From: Candidatus Pacearchaeota archaeon | GTDB lineage: Archaea; Nanobdellota; Nanobdellia; Pacearchaeales; GW2011-AR1 | Direction: 5' to 3' | Assembly: GCA_017609695.1 (NCBI GenBank) | Contig: JAFCDM010000016.1 | Coordinates: 1-42,034 of the forward strand | Length of the DNA stretch: 42,034 nucleotides | Shown: positions 9,477 through 17,696 of the stretch, piece by piece | How positions within the stretch are numbered: the first letter of the stretch is position 1 | Layout of the letters: each line of letters starts with the position of its first letter | The notes under the pieces: model-generated | Seen by the model: only the letters and a program-made list of their open reading frames with translations | What the model was told of the DNA's origin: nothing | Database searches by the model: none | Program-made: the position numbers and the translations under genes

Positions 9477-9974
9477 ATGAATATCCATAACATAAGTAAA
9501 ATCTGCATAATCTTCTTATTTGGATTTCTTAGTGCTAATGTTTTAGGATTATACCTTGTTTATGGTTCTGAAATCCCTTTTTCATTTAATTCGTTTGATT
9601 ATTTTGGTTCTGATAATGATTCTGCTCCTTTTAATTTTGTTGGAGAAGAGCAGATACACATCTATGATGATAAAATTATAATTGAGGTTTCTGGAGCAAG
9701 TTTAAGTAGATATGCCCCAACTGGAAGTATGAAACCGGTTTTAGATGAGCATAGTAATGGTATAAGAATTAAACCTAATTCAGAAGGGGAAATACATATC
9801 GGAGATATTATAAGTTTTAGAAAAGATAGTTATTTAATTGTTCATAGGGTTGTTGATAAAGGAGAAGATGAACAAGGATTTTATTTTATTACAAAAGGAG
9901 ACAATAATGATATTGTTGATGGAAAAATCAGATTTAAAGATATTGAATATGTTACAATAGGGGTGATTTGGTAA
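9477..9974 (+). CDS. Signal peptidase I, archaeal S26B type
   Basis: A 165-residue membrane protease that removes Sec signal peptides. One N-terminal hydrophobic helix (residues 8-27) is followed by the catalytic serine in PTGSMKP (S84), a histidine in IVHRVV (H123, replacing bacterial lysine) and aspartate in KGDNN (D142). This Ser/His/Asp set is that of the archaeal and ER-type enzyme. The protein is short but includes all three boxes. It heads a run of same-strand genes, with the next start one base after its stop. Confidence 0.88.
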   Translation: MNIHNISKICIIFLFGFLSANVLGLYLVYGSEIPFSFNSFDYFGSDNDSAPFNFVGEEQIHIYDDKIIIEVSGASLSRYAPTGSMKPVLDEHSNGIRIKPNSEGEIHIGDIISFRKDSYLIVHRVVDKGEDEQGFYFITKGDNNDIVDGKIRFKDIEYVTIGVIW

Positions 9975-9975
9975 G

Positions 9976-10305
9976 ATGGATGAAATAAAAAGTAAACCTG
10001 GATTTGGTGATTTTGGTTGTGAAAATTTTGGTGAAGGAACAAAGTGGGAGAGATTTAAGGGGGCGGTTGTTTGTGTTAGTTATAATGGGCATAGTTATCT
10101 GGGAGTTCTTAAGGAAATAGATAGAAAGCAAAATGCTGTTTATCTTTCTCCTTGTTCAATGGATTCAGGAGATGAATTAGAACAGATTTCTGGACCTACA
10201 ATGCTCCCTTATGAGGGTTCTGTGCCTACTGGTCTAGAAGGAAGTTTAGAAGAGAATATTCGTAGATACAATAAAAATCATACTAAAATGAAAAATGAAA
10301 AATGA
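9976..10305 (+). CDS. Hypothetical protein in the signal-peptidase cluster
   Basis: A 109-residue soluble protein of unknown family. Residues 27-75 look like a small beta-barrel (GAVVCVSYNGHSYLGVLKEI), reminiscent of Sm-like folds, but this is only a resemblance. It starts one base after signal peptidase and overlaps the next gene by 11 bases (ATGAAAAATGA), implying translational coupling. Confidence 0.6.
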   Translation: MDEIKSKPGFGDFGCENFGEGTKWERFKGAVVCVSYNGHSYLGVLKEIDRKQNAVYLSPCSMDSGDELEQISGPTMLPYEGSVPTGLEGSLEENIRRYNKNHTKMKNEK

Positions 10306-10639
10306 ACATGACTTCCCTTGTTTTGGAAGAGATTTAGAAAAGTTTGTTTTATATGGAAATCAAATTCCTGTATATAGAAGTTTTCCTAAAACTTTAGATG
10401 TTGAAGTAGCAAGTGATTTTTCTAAAAATCCATATGTTCAAAAAGCAAGAGAATTGCTTAATAGGTATGATACTGCTGAGGAGATTTTACAAGCAGGAAA
10501 AGAACATTTTAGGGTTTGTGGCGAGTGTTCTCAAAAAATTAGGGAAATAAAAAAGAAATATGAAAATATGAGTGAAGAAAAGCTTGAAGAATTAACTGAT
10601 AAACAAAAAGAAAATTTAAGATATTTTGGAATAATATAG
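10295..10639 (+). CDS. Hypothetical protein with one CxxC motif
   Basis: A 114-residue charged protein, unrecognised. A single CGEC motif (about residues 71-74) follows an HFRV segment, and the C-terminal third is a probable amphipathic helix. Its start codon overlaps the end of the previous gene by 11 bases. Function is unknown. Confidence 0.55.
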   Translation: MKNEHDFPCFGRDLEKFVLYGNQIPVYRSFPKTLDVEVASDFSKNPYVQKARELLNRYDTAEEILQAGKEHFRVCGECSQKIREIKKKYENMSEEKLEELTDKQKENLRYFGII

Positions 10640-10688
10640 TTAGATTATATAAAAACTTAAAACATTAAGGTGATTATAGGATATAAGA

Positions 10689-11444
10689 ATGGAAGTTGTA
10701 GATTGTCATGTTCATTGTGGAAAAGGATATAGTTTTAGGGAATATTTAGAAAAAATAAAAGAAAATAGTTTATCAGTAAAAAGAGCTTTAGTTTTTCCTT
10801 TAGCTTCAGATATTTATCAAAAACAAAAAAAAGATTTTAAAGACGATGAGGAATTTAAAGAAAAAAGAAGAAATGCAAATAAACATATGATCAGTTTAGC
10901 TGATAGTCAAAAAACAGGATTTGAAGTATATCCTTTCAAGTTTGTGTGGAATGATTTTAGTAGGGAAGATTTAGATAGATATTTTGGTGTTAAATGGCAA
11001 AGACGAAAAGGAGATCCAGAATATGAAATTGGTTCTAGAAAATTTCTTAGATTTTTTGATACATTAAAAGAGAGAGATATGCCTGTAGTCTTTGATGATG
11101 AATTTAAAAATACAATGAAATTCCTTAACCGAACTCAAGGTATAAAGATTATTATTCCCCATTTAGGTTTTGGAAATAGAAATTATGATGCTCTTAAAGA
11201 TAGTGGGGTTTGGGAAAGAGAAAATATATATACAGATATTTCAGCTCTGACTCTTGAATCTAATGTTATTAAAGAACATATAGGAAGATATGGGTATGAA
11301 AGAATTTTTTTTGGTTCTGATTATCCTATAAATGATTTAGCTTGGGGGTTGGAGATGGTTTCTCGTTTAAATATAAATCATAAAGAAAAAGAGGCTATTT
11401 TAAGTGGAAATATTTTAAGGTTAATGGATGAAGTTAAAAAATAA
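10689..11444 (+). CDS. Amidohydrolase-2 family metal-dependent hydrolase
   Basis: A 251-residue TIM-barrel hydrolase of the amidohydrolase-2 type (COG2159-like). Metal-site residues visible are H7 and H9 (DCHVHCGKG), H158 (IIIPHLGFG) and D211 (FFGSDYPI). The second-sphere His usually seen after strand 5 is not evident: MPVVFDDEF stands there instead, so the metal site may differ. Family members are hydrolases or decarboxylases of varied substrates; this one cannot be assigned. Its last 11 bases overlap the convergent protease gene. Confidence 0.8.
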   Translation: MEVVDCHVHCGKGYSFREYLEKIKENSLSVKRALVFPLASDIYQKQKKDFKDDEEFKEKRRNANKHMISLADSQKTGFEVYPFKFVWNDFSREDLDRYFGVKWQRRKGDPEYEIGSRKFLRFFDTLKERDMPVVFDDEFKNTMKFLNRTQGIKIIIPHLGFGNRNYDALKDSGVWERENIYTDISALTLESNVIKEHIGRYGYERIFFGSDYPINDLAWGLEMVSRLNINHKEKEAILSGNILRLMDEVKK

Positions 11445-12363
11445 TCCAACTAAGAATCATTCCAAGATATATCCCAATTGTTATAAAAGGCATGGCTGGA
11501 TAAAATTTTCCTTTTCTTGCAGCGATGAATAATGATAGCAAAGCTATTGTTGATGCAAGAGTTATTATTAGTGCTGGAAGTAATCCATAGAATTTATAAA
11601 AAACTCCTGCTGTAATTATTGGAAAGATTATATCTCCTCCTCCTAATATAGCAAGATTAACTTTTATTTTTGATTTTTTAAATTGTTTTTCCATTGTTTT
11701 TTTGTTTTTATATTTTTGTTTGATTTCCTTGATTTTTCTTCTATCTTTTAAACCAGTATATGGGACAAAAAAACCTCCAAAAATTTTCAATTCATTTATC
11801 TGATATTTAGCCATCTTTTGCATTAATTTTGATTTCCAAACAGCCCAAAAATCATAAAGAGAGATTGCTAATAATAAAATGATTATTCCTAAAACCCCTA
11901 AAAGAGGAACAAAAACAGATGCGATTCCTGGATAAATTAAAAGTTCTGTAAAATTATGAATTAAAAAACTTCTTTTAAATATTTTATAGTAAGCTAAAGG
12001 CAGGGCAATTATTATAAGTATTAAACTAGAATAAAGCATTGTTAAAGAATTATATCCTAGACTTAATTTAGATAAAACAACATTTAAAGTTAATCCAATT
12101 GCAATTATTGTTACAACAAAAAACCAAGCTCTAATAAATTTCTTTGCTTTTATTTTTATTAATACAAAGAATAAAGAGATTGCTATTGTAAAAGAAATTA
12201 ATATCCAAATTGGAGAAGTTTCCTGTTGCATTTCAGGAGGTTCCATTCCAAAAGGGATTTTATTATTTTCATTATTATAAAAACCAATTACAAATAACCC
12301 AATTAACTGAGTTATTACAAACATTGTAATTAAAATAATTGTTATTTGTGTATTGTGTTTCAT
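11434..12363 (-). CDS. Presenilin-like A22 intramembrane aspartyl protease
   Basis: A 309-residue polytopic membrane protein with the presenilin/signal-peptide-peptidase homologue signature. The first catalytic aspartate is in YDFWAV (D171), the second in GGGDIIFP (D244, the GxGD motif), and the PAL-like loop is PAMPF (289-293). About nine hydrophobic helices are seen. Such archaeal enzymes cleave transmembrane helices of substrate proteins, which are unknown here. The gene's tail overlaps the convergent amidohydrolase by 11 bases. Confidence 0.9.
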   Translation of the reverse strand: MKHNTQITIILITMFVITQLIGLFVIGFYNNENNKIPFGMEPPEMQQETSPIWILISFTIAISLFFVLIKIKAKKFIRAWFFVVTIIAIGLTLNVVLSKLSLGYNSLTMLYSSLILIIIALPLAYYKIFKRSFLIHNFTELLIYPGIASVFVPLLGVLGIIILLLAISLYDFWAVWKSKLMQKMAKYQINELKIFGGFFVPYTGLKDRRKIKEIKQKYKNKKTMEKQFKKSKIKVNLAILGGGDIIFPIITAGVFYKFYGLLPALIITLASTIALLSLFIAARKGKFYPAMPFITIGIYLGMILSWIIF

Positions 12364-12381
12364 GATTGTGTTTCATGTCAC

Positions 12382-12463
12382 AGGAAAACTAGTTTTCCTC
12401 CAAGCAACCTTTCTCAGTTTGCAATCCATAAATGGATTGATACTAAAATGTAAAACATTTTAG
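12382..12463. repeat. Cluster of three unrelated hairpins
   Basis: Three inverted repeats follow one another in 82 bases: AGGAAAACTAGTTTTCCT at 12382-12399, CAATCCAT/ATGGATTG at 12422-12439 (2-base loop) and CTAAAATGT/ACATTTTAG at 12443-12463 (3-base loop). Their stems do not share sequence. They lie upstream of the protease gene and downstream of the lysine-rich gene, so they could be part of a leader or terminator region. Confidence 0.6.
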
Positions 12464-12590
12464 GATGCTAAGAAGTAAACTCAGCTTTTATACCTCTTTA
12501 ATAAATAGAAGAATATGTTTTTAAATGTTAGTGGTTTGAAAAGAAAAATAAAAGATTAATTAGAATTTAGAATCTAAAAGATTTTCCTTT

Positions 12591-12806
12591 TTACTTCTTT
12601 TTTGATTTTGCAAGTTTAATCAATTTTGATTTTTTTGATTTTTTACTTGGGCTTCTGCCTTGTTTTTTTGTTTTTTTGCTAAGGATTTTACTTTTCTTTT
12701 TTGTTTTTTTATTAATAGTTTTACTTTGCTTTTTTTCTTTTTTTACAACCATCTTTTTAATCGGCTTCTTTTTTACTTTAATTTTCACTTTTTTTTTGTT
12801 TACCAT
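12591..12806 (-). CDS. Lysine-rich small basic protein
   Basis: 71 residues, more than half lysine, with serine, threonine and a few hydrophobics; no fold is recognisable. The start is set at ATG 12806. A longer reading from 12863 would run through the 3' stem of the structured RNA and is unlikely. It could be a nucleic-acid-binding protein similar in character to histone H1-like tails or ribosomal tails. It begins 12 bases after the RNA's terminal helix on the same strand, so the RNA may form its leader. Confidence 0.5.
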   Translation of the reverse strand: MVNKKKVKIKVKKKPIKKMVVKKEKKQSKTINKKTKKKSKILSKKTKKQGRSPSKKSKKSKLIKLAKSKKK

Positions 12807-12818
12807 TTTAATATGAGC

Positions 12819-13037
12819 TGAGAGGACTCGGGCACAGTGTGAAAGTTCCTCAAATAAAGTCAAATCAACTTATCTATTAATTTTATTTTAAAGGTTATCT
12901 TTTACGCCCTATACATAGCTTAAAAGTGCAGATTTTATTTGATGAGTTATAGCCCGTTCATCAAACTACACGTCGAACACCTATAGAGGCCAACATAGTA
13001 GCATCCTTTCCAGAACAACTGCAATGTCCTCTCAGAA
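12819..13037 (-). ncRNA. Candidate structured RNA of about 219 nt, class unknown
   Basis: On the minus strand the ends pair perfectly: CTGAGAGGAC (13037-13028) with GTCCTCTCAG (12828-12819). Inside, an 8-bp hairpin TTTGATGA/TCATCAAA has a 12-base loop containing GGGC, which can pair with GCCC near the 3' end. A composite hairpin starts CTAC and ends GTAG, and TGCAG/CTGCA encloses both. A TATA box, TTTATATA (13054-13061), lies just upstream on this strand and none on the other. G+C is higher than in surrounding DNA. RNase P RNA or another housekeeping RNA is possible, but I could not match the conserved RNase P or SRP core motifs. Confidence 0.55.
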
Positions 13038-13127
13038 ATATGTAAGAATTTAAAGTATATAAAAGCTTCTTTTTTTGTGAAAAGAAAAAACTGAATTTTA
13101 TATTAAGTTTATTAAAAATTTTTATTA

Positions 13128-13404
13128 TCAAACATAAATAAGAATTATCCTATATAAAACATATATCCAACTTATAATCCCGTGAATGATTGCCCATAAA
13201 ATAGAACTATTCTGAGTATAAGATAATATCATTGCAAGAGCAGAACCAAAAACACAAAAACTTCCCCCACTATGTTTCCACTTATCTTTTTTGTTGCATT
13301 TAACTCCTGCCTTAATCGCTTTTTCAATATTATTTACTTTAATCTTAATATCAACATCTCTTGGTTTTTTAATTATCTTTTTTAATTATCTTTTTTGTTG
13401 CCAT
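13128..13404 (-). pseudogene. Small two-helix membrane protein, frame broken by 13-bp duplication
   Basis: The minus strand encodes MATKKIIKK and then stops, because the 13-base unit AATTATCTTTTTT (plus strand) occurs twice in tandem near 13373-13398. Removing one copy gives an uninterrupted 87-residue protein. It starts MATKKIIKKPRDVDIK and ends with a hydrophobic region containing GGSFCVFGSALAMILSY and ILWAIIHGIISWIYVLYRI, which are two probable membrane helices. There is no alternative in-frame ATG before the hydrophobic region. The rest of the frame is clean, so the event is recent or an assembly error. Confidence 0.7.
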
Positions 13405-13438
13405 ATTAAATTAAATAATAAATGGTTTTTAAATATTT

Positions 13439-13510
13439 TGTAGACAAAAATATAGAAAGATTTAAATATGTAGACAACTATTATAATATATGTAGACAAC
13501 TATTATAATA
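13439..13510 (+). promoter_or_regulatory. Fic gene promoter with three TGTAGACAA boxes
   Basis: TGTAGACAA occurs at 13439, 13469 and 13491. The last two belong to a 22-bp direct repeat (TGTAGACAACTATTATAATA). A BRE/TATA-like GAAAGATTTAAATAT lies between the first two boxes. The block 13439-13469 is identical over 31 bases to 19422-19452 before the RelE-type operon. Boxes around a TATA element next to a toxin-like gene suggest a repressor operator. Confidence 0.6.
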
Positions 13511-13512
13511 TT

Positions 13513-14451
13513 ATGTACATAGAAAAAAGAAAATATTACGGCAAAACAAAATATTGGCTTTCTCATTCTTTTAGAGAAGGAGGGAAAATACACAAAATAA
13601 GGAAATTATTAGGAATAGATTTATCTCTAGAGATTCTAGAAAATAGAAAAAAGAAAGCTGAGCAACTCATTTTAGAAGAAATTAATAAATATAAAATAAT
13701 AAAAGATCCCTTACAGGATAAAATCTCAAAAGAAGAAATTGGATTTATTAAAAGGCTACAATCAGAAGCAGAGCTTAAGATTATCCATTTATCTGAGGAA
13801 CAGTGGAAAACCTTTTCTGAAATTTTTAGTTATAATACCAATGCCATAGAGGGAAGTGATTTAAGCAAAAAGGAAACAAAAGAAGTTATAGAAAAGGGAG
13901 TTTGGCCTGTTGAAAAATCTAAAGAAGACATAGCAGAAGCATTGGGAGTAAATGGGGCGATAAATTTTATAAGAAAAACAAAGGAAGATATCTCCTCAGA
14001 TTTAATTAAAAAGATTCATTACATTGTCTTTAAAAATTCCAAGAGTTTTGCAGGAGAATTTAGAAAATTAGGACAGGAAGTTGTTGTCAGAACTGGCCAA
14101 GGGATTATTGTTCATGAAGGGGCCCCCTCTTCAAGAGTTTTTACCTTACTTAATGAATTAATTAATTGGTATAATAAACATAAATTAGAATATCCTGGAA
14201 TTCTTTTAGCAGCAGTTGTACATAATCAATTTGAAAATATACATCCATTTGCAGATGGTAATGGGAGAGTTGGAAGAATTTTGCTTAATAATATCCTATT
14301 AAAAAATAATCTCCCTCCTGTAAATATAGATATAAAAAACCAAAGAGAATACTATGAAACCTTACAGGCTTATGAGAAAGAAGGGAATCTAAGACCTACT
14401 ATAGAACTTATTTTAAGAGAATATAAAAACTTGAAAATAATAATAAAATAA
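13513..14451 (+). CDS. Fic-domain protein (probable AMP transferase)
   Basis: A 312-residue Fic protein. The catalytic motif HPFADGNGRVGR (from residue 244) is complete, including the active histidine. The inhibitory helix motif TNAIEG (residues 109-114; [S/T]xxxE[G/N]) precedes the core, marking a class II self-inhibited enzyme. Fic proteins transfer AMP or similar groups to target hydroxyls. The N-terminal 60 basic residues could bind DNA. The ATG at 13513 is nearly leaderless. TGTAGACAA boxes occur both before and after the gene, which sits isolated, consistent with a mobile regulatory or toxin gene. Confidence 0.9.
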   Translation: MYIEKRKYYGKTKYWLSHSFREGGKIHKIRKLLGIDLSLEILENRKKKAEQLILEEINKYKIIKDPLQDKISKEEIGFIKRLQSEAELKIIHLSEEQWKTFSEIFSYNTNAIEGSDLSKKETKEVIEKGVWPVEKSKEDIAEALGVNGAINFIRKTKEDISSDLIKKIHYIVFKNSKSFAGEFRKLGQEVVVRTGQGIIVHEGAPSSRVFTLLNELINWYNKHKLEYPGILLAAVVHNQFENIHPFADGNGRVGRILLNNILLKNNLPPVNIDIKNQREYYETLQAYEKEGNLRPTIELILREYKNLKIIIK

Positions 14452-14457
14452 TCTTTT

Positions 14458-14496
14458 TGTAGACATATTTGTAGACAATTTATTTATTGTAGACAA
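14458..14496 (+). promoter_or_regulatory. Three further TGTAGACA boxes after the Fic gene
   Basis: TGTAGACAT at 14458 and TGTAGACAA at 14470 and 14488 follow the Fic stop codon within 45 bases. They match the boxes upstream of the gene in sequence and, loosely, in spacing. They might be operator sites or the remains of a duplicated flank. Confidence 0.5.
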
Positions 14497-14620
14497 AGTA
14501 ATCCCCTTAATTGTCTAAATGCCTTTGTTGTTACTTAATCTTAAAGTTTAAATTAAAAATAACTTCAAACCTCCTTGAAGTCTTCGCTGGGTTTATAAAG
14601 AATGTTTTTTTATAAAAATT

Positions 14621-17032
14621 ATGAATGAGGATAATAAGAAAATGACAGATGATAAATTTATCTTAATGGGATTAAACGACGAGAAGTCAGAGTATATAGC
14701 TGAGGTTTTAAAAAATAAAACTGCTAAAAAAATTTTAGATTTTTTAGGGGATATAAAAGAAGCAAGTGAAAAAGATATTTCAGATGCATTAAAAATGCCT
14801 ATGAGTACTGCTGAGTATAATTTAAAAAAATTAATTAAAAGTGGGTTTGTTGAAAAAACAAAGAATTTTTTTTGGAGTGTTAAGGGAAAGAAAATACCAA
14901 TGTATAAATTAGCAAAAAAACATATTATAATTAGTCCAAATAAAAAGCCAAATCTAAATTATATTAAAAGTCTTCTTCCAATTTTTATTGTTGCTATAGC
15001 CTTAGTGGCTATAGTAGCAGTATTTATGTTACAAGAGGAACCTATTGTTGATCAAACTGAGTTAAAACAATTTGGTTCTCAAGCAGATTTAAATGGATTT
15101 ATAAAAGAAAATTCAGATTCGAATTCAAATTGGGGTGGGGGAATAGGCATATTATCTAAAGGAATGGCTGAAACTGCAACTTTTTCTGAAAGTGATGGAG
15201 GAACTCCTCAAACTAATTCAGATTATTCAACTACAAATATACAAGTTAAAGGAGTAGATGAAGCTGATATTGTTAAAAATGATGGAGAATATATTTATAC
15301 TATTTCAGGAAACAAAGTTATAATTATAGATGCTTATCCTGTAGAAAACTTGGAAATTTTATCAGAAATCAAATTTGAAAGTAATGTTAATGAGATTTTT
15401 ATTAATGATGATAAATTAGTTGTTTTTGGAGGAGATTATGGAAGGGGAAATAAGGTTTATATTTATGATATTTCAGATAGAGAAAATCCTGAACTAGATA
15501 ATGAAATTGAGTTTGATGGAAATTATGTTAGTTCAAGAATGATTGGGAATTATGTTTATACTATTTCAAATAAGTATATCCAAGATAATAACCCAGAGCC
15601 TCCAATTTATGAGGTTGATGGAGTTAAAACAAAAGTTGCTGCTACTGAGGTTTATTATTGGCACTATCCTGATACAAGTTATGTGTTTACAAGTATTACT
15701 GCAATTAATATTAAAGATGGAGATGTTAATAGTGATGTTTATCTAACTGGAGGAAGTAGAAATATTTATGTTTCTCAAGATAATATTTATTTAACTTATA
15801 CTAAATATGTTAGTCATACAGAATATTCTGAAGAAATAGCTAAACAAGTTTATTTTCCTTTGCTCCCTAAAACTTATGATAAAAAGATTCAAAAGGTTTT
15901 AGATTCTAAAGATGCAGATTGGAAAAAGTTAAATGAAATGAGGGAGATAATAGATGAATATTCAATAGGATTAGATGGAGGAGAATTATCTGAATTTAGT
16001 GAAGAACTTGCAGAAAGATTAGAAAAGTTTGAATTAGAAATCCAGAAAAAACAAGAAAACACAATTGTTCATAAAATCAATGTTGATAAAATGGATATTG
16101 ATTATAAAGGAAATGGAGAAGTTCCAGGGCATATTTTAAATCAGTTTTCAATGGATGAATACAATGGGGATTTTAGAATTGCTACAACAACAGGGAATGG
16201 AAGATTTGGAGGAAATAGTTTAAACCATCTTTATATTTTAAATGAAGATTTAGAGATTATAGGAAAAGTTGAAGATTTAGCTAAAGGTGAAAGTATTTAT
16301 TCTGTTAGATTTATGGGTAAGCGAGCTTATATTGTTACTTTTAAAAAAATAGACCCTTTATTTGTAATAGATGTTGAGAATCCTGAAGAACCAAAAGTTT
16401 TAGGTTATTTGAAAATTACAGGTTATTCTGATTATTTACATCCTTATGATGAAAATCACATAATTGGAATTGGAAAGGAAACTGCTGGAGGGGAGGAAGA
16501 TTTTTCTTGGTATCAAGGTGTTAAAGTTTCATTATTTGATGTTACTGATGTTGAAAATCCAATTGAAAAATCTAAGATTGAAATAGGAGATAGGGGAACA
16601 AATAGTGAGGCATTACATAATCATAAAGCTGTTTTATTTGATAAAGAAAAGAATTTATTAGTTATTCCGATTAGCTTGGCTGAAGTTGATGAAAGTAAGT
16701 ATGATGGAGGAGAAATCCCTGATAATGCCTATGGGAAACAGATTTGGCAAGGAGCTTTTGTTTTAGATATTAGTTTAGATGGGATTGAAGAAAGAGGGAG
16801 AATTACCCATAATAATGAAACTCCTGAAGAAAATGGATATGGGTATAGATATTTTGATTATAATAAAGCAATTCAAAGAAGTTTGTATATAGGGGATGTT
16901 CTATATACTATCTCTCAGAGTATAATAAAAGCAAATGAGCTTGATAGTGTTGATGAGATTAATTCATTAGATTTAGGATATAATGATAATTATAATGATA
17001 ATTATCCAATTGGTATTGAGGAGAGGGTTTAA
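14621..17032 (+). CDS. Winged-helix/transmembrane/beta-propeller protein
   Basis: 803 residues in three parts. Residues 25-105 form an ArsR-like winged helix (AKKILDFLG, DALKMPMSTAEYNLKKLI). Residues 116-137 are one transmembrane helix (LLPIFIVAIALVAIVAVFML). The remainder is the secreted C-terminal beta-propeller family of archaea (PF09826, COG4880-like), starting QVKGVDEADIVKNDGEYIYT. Predicted topology places DNA-binding in the cytoplasm and the propeller outside, so it may be a one-component transmembrane sensor. TTTATAAAG about 28 bases before the ATG fits a leaderless transcript. Ligand and regulon are unknown. Confidence 0.85.
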   Translation: MNEDNKKMTDDKFILMGLNDEKSEYIAEVLKNKTAKKILDFLGDIKEASEKDISDALKMPMSTAEYNLKKLIKSGFVEKTKNFFWSVKGKKIPMYKLAKKHIIISPNKKPNLNYIKSLLPIFIVAIALVAIVAVFMLQEEPIVDQTELKQFGSQADLNGFIKENSDSNSNWGGGIGILSKGMAETATFSESDGGTPQTNSDYSTTNIQVKGVDEADIVKNDGEYIYTISGNKVIIIDAYPVENLEILSEIKFESNVNEIFINDDKLVVFGGDYGRGNKVYIYDISDRENPELDNEIEFDGNYVSSRMIGNYVYTISNKYIQDNNPEPPIYEVDGVKTKVAATEVYYWHYPDTSYVFTSITAINIKDGDVNSDVYLTGGSRNIYVSQDNIYLTYTKYVSHTEYSEEIAKQVYFPLLPKTYDKKIQKVLDSKDADWKKLNEMREIIDEYSIGLDGGELSEFSEELAERLEKFELEIQKKQENTIVHKINVDKMDIDYKGNGEVPGHILNQFSMDEYNGDFRIATTTGNGRFGGNSLNHLYILNEDLEIIGKVEDLAKGESIYSVRFMGKRAYIVTFKKIDPLFVIDVENPEEPKVLGYLKITGYSDYLHPYDENHIIGIGKETAGGEEDFSWYQGVKVSLFDVTDVENPIEKSKIEIGDRGTNSEALHNHKAVLFDKEKNLLVIPISLAEVDESKYDGGEIPDNAYGKQIWQGAFVLDISLDGIEERGRITHNNETPEENGYGYRYFDYNKAIQRSLYIGDVLYTISQSIIKANELDSVDEINSLDLGYNDNYNDNYPIGIEERV

Positions 17033-17140
17033 TTGAAATTGAATTTCTTGTAAGTCCCTTTATTTTTGTGTATGTTACTTGTTATTGTGTAAGGCTATTT
17101 TATTTAACTTTGAGATTTTGCTAGGAATTAAATTAAAAAT

Positions 17141-17275
17141 TTATCTTTTCTTCATTTCTTCAACTTGTTTTTCAATTTCCTTTATATCTTTATCTGATTC
17201 CTTTTTTATTTTTTCTTTAGATTCTTTTTTTACTAATTCATTAATTTCTTTTAAAAAATTATCCTGAGATAACTA
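17141..17275 (-). pseudogene. 3' remnant of a charged coiled-coil gene
   Basis: The minus strand reads an open frame ending in KQVEEMKKR-stop, about 45 residues of Lys/Glu-rich coiled coil, but it has no start codon: a TAG is met about 15 bases upstream of 17275. It looks like the tail of a gene whose front was lost at the junction with the next remnant. Confidence 0.4.
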
Positions 17276-17537
17276 ATATTCGAGAGCATAATACTAGGGA
17301 TGCAGACATAACATTTAATATTGATTCAAAAAAGTTCGCAATTGAAATTGAAACTGGGAGCCTTTTAAGAAAAAAGAAGCAGTTACTTGAAAAAATCAAT
17401 TTTTTAAAAAGAAGATACAAAAAAGATGGATAATTCTTGTTTCTAATAGGGATTCTTTAAAAGACTACAAGAAATTTGGGTTGTGCACTCAGAGAAAAGA
17501 CATGATAAAAAACCTAGAAAAATTGATAAAAATCTAA
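17276..17537 (+). pseudogene. Remnant of a nuclease-like protein, frameshifted
   Basis: From 17276 an open frame without a start reads IREHNTRDADITFNIDSKKF and then AIEIETGSLL. The D, then E-x-E spacing is reminiscent of the catalytic core in PD-(D/E)xK-like proteins. The frame ends at KKDG-stop and continues in another frame as WIILVSNRDSLKDYKKFG to a stop at 17537. It lacks its N-terminal part and has one frameshift. Proteins of this kind accompany archaeal mobile elements. Confidence 0.5.
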
Positions 17538-17558
17538 CACCCGACTTTGAGTGGGTGT
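17537..17558 (+). terminator. Weak stem-loop after the remnant
   Basis: ACACCC (17537-17542) pairs with GGGTGT (17553-17558) around a 10-base loop, directly after the remnant's stop codon. Only a short T-run (CCTTTTG) follows, so termination is uncertain. Confidence 0.35.
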
Positions 17559-17696
17559 GAAATCCTTTTGTCGCCGGATTAGGTATTGAAAAAGAGCGGA
17601 AAATGATGCGCTGTATATATGTATATACATATATTACTAAGGAGTAATATAAATAAAAAAGGTAATTTTTTATAATGCTAAATATTAAATAATCTA

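Noticed and set aside
12807..12863. Longer start for the lysine-rich gene
   Set aside because: The added 19 residues would be read from the 3' helix of the structured RNA and have unrelated composition.
12819..13037. Naming the structured RNA as RNase P or SRP RNA
   Set aside because: The conserved RNase P core strings and the SRP GGAAGG/AGCA domain could not be found on either strand.
15543..15746. 67-residue frame inside the beta-propeller gene
   Set aside because: Out-of-frame shadow of a gene with well-supported domains.
17079..17267. 62-residue plus-strand hydrophobic frame
   Set aside because: It is the antisense of the coiled-coil remnant; Phe/Ser-rich composition arises from Lys/Glu codons on the other strand.
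17610..17640. Palindromic TATATATGTATATACATATA as an operator
   Set aside because: In such A/T-rich DNA, alternating TA/TG palindromes are expected by chance, and no second copy was seen.
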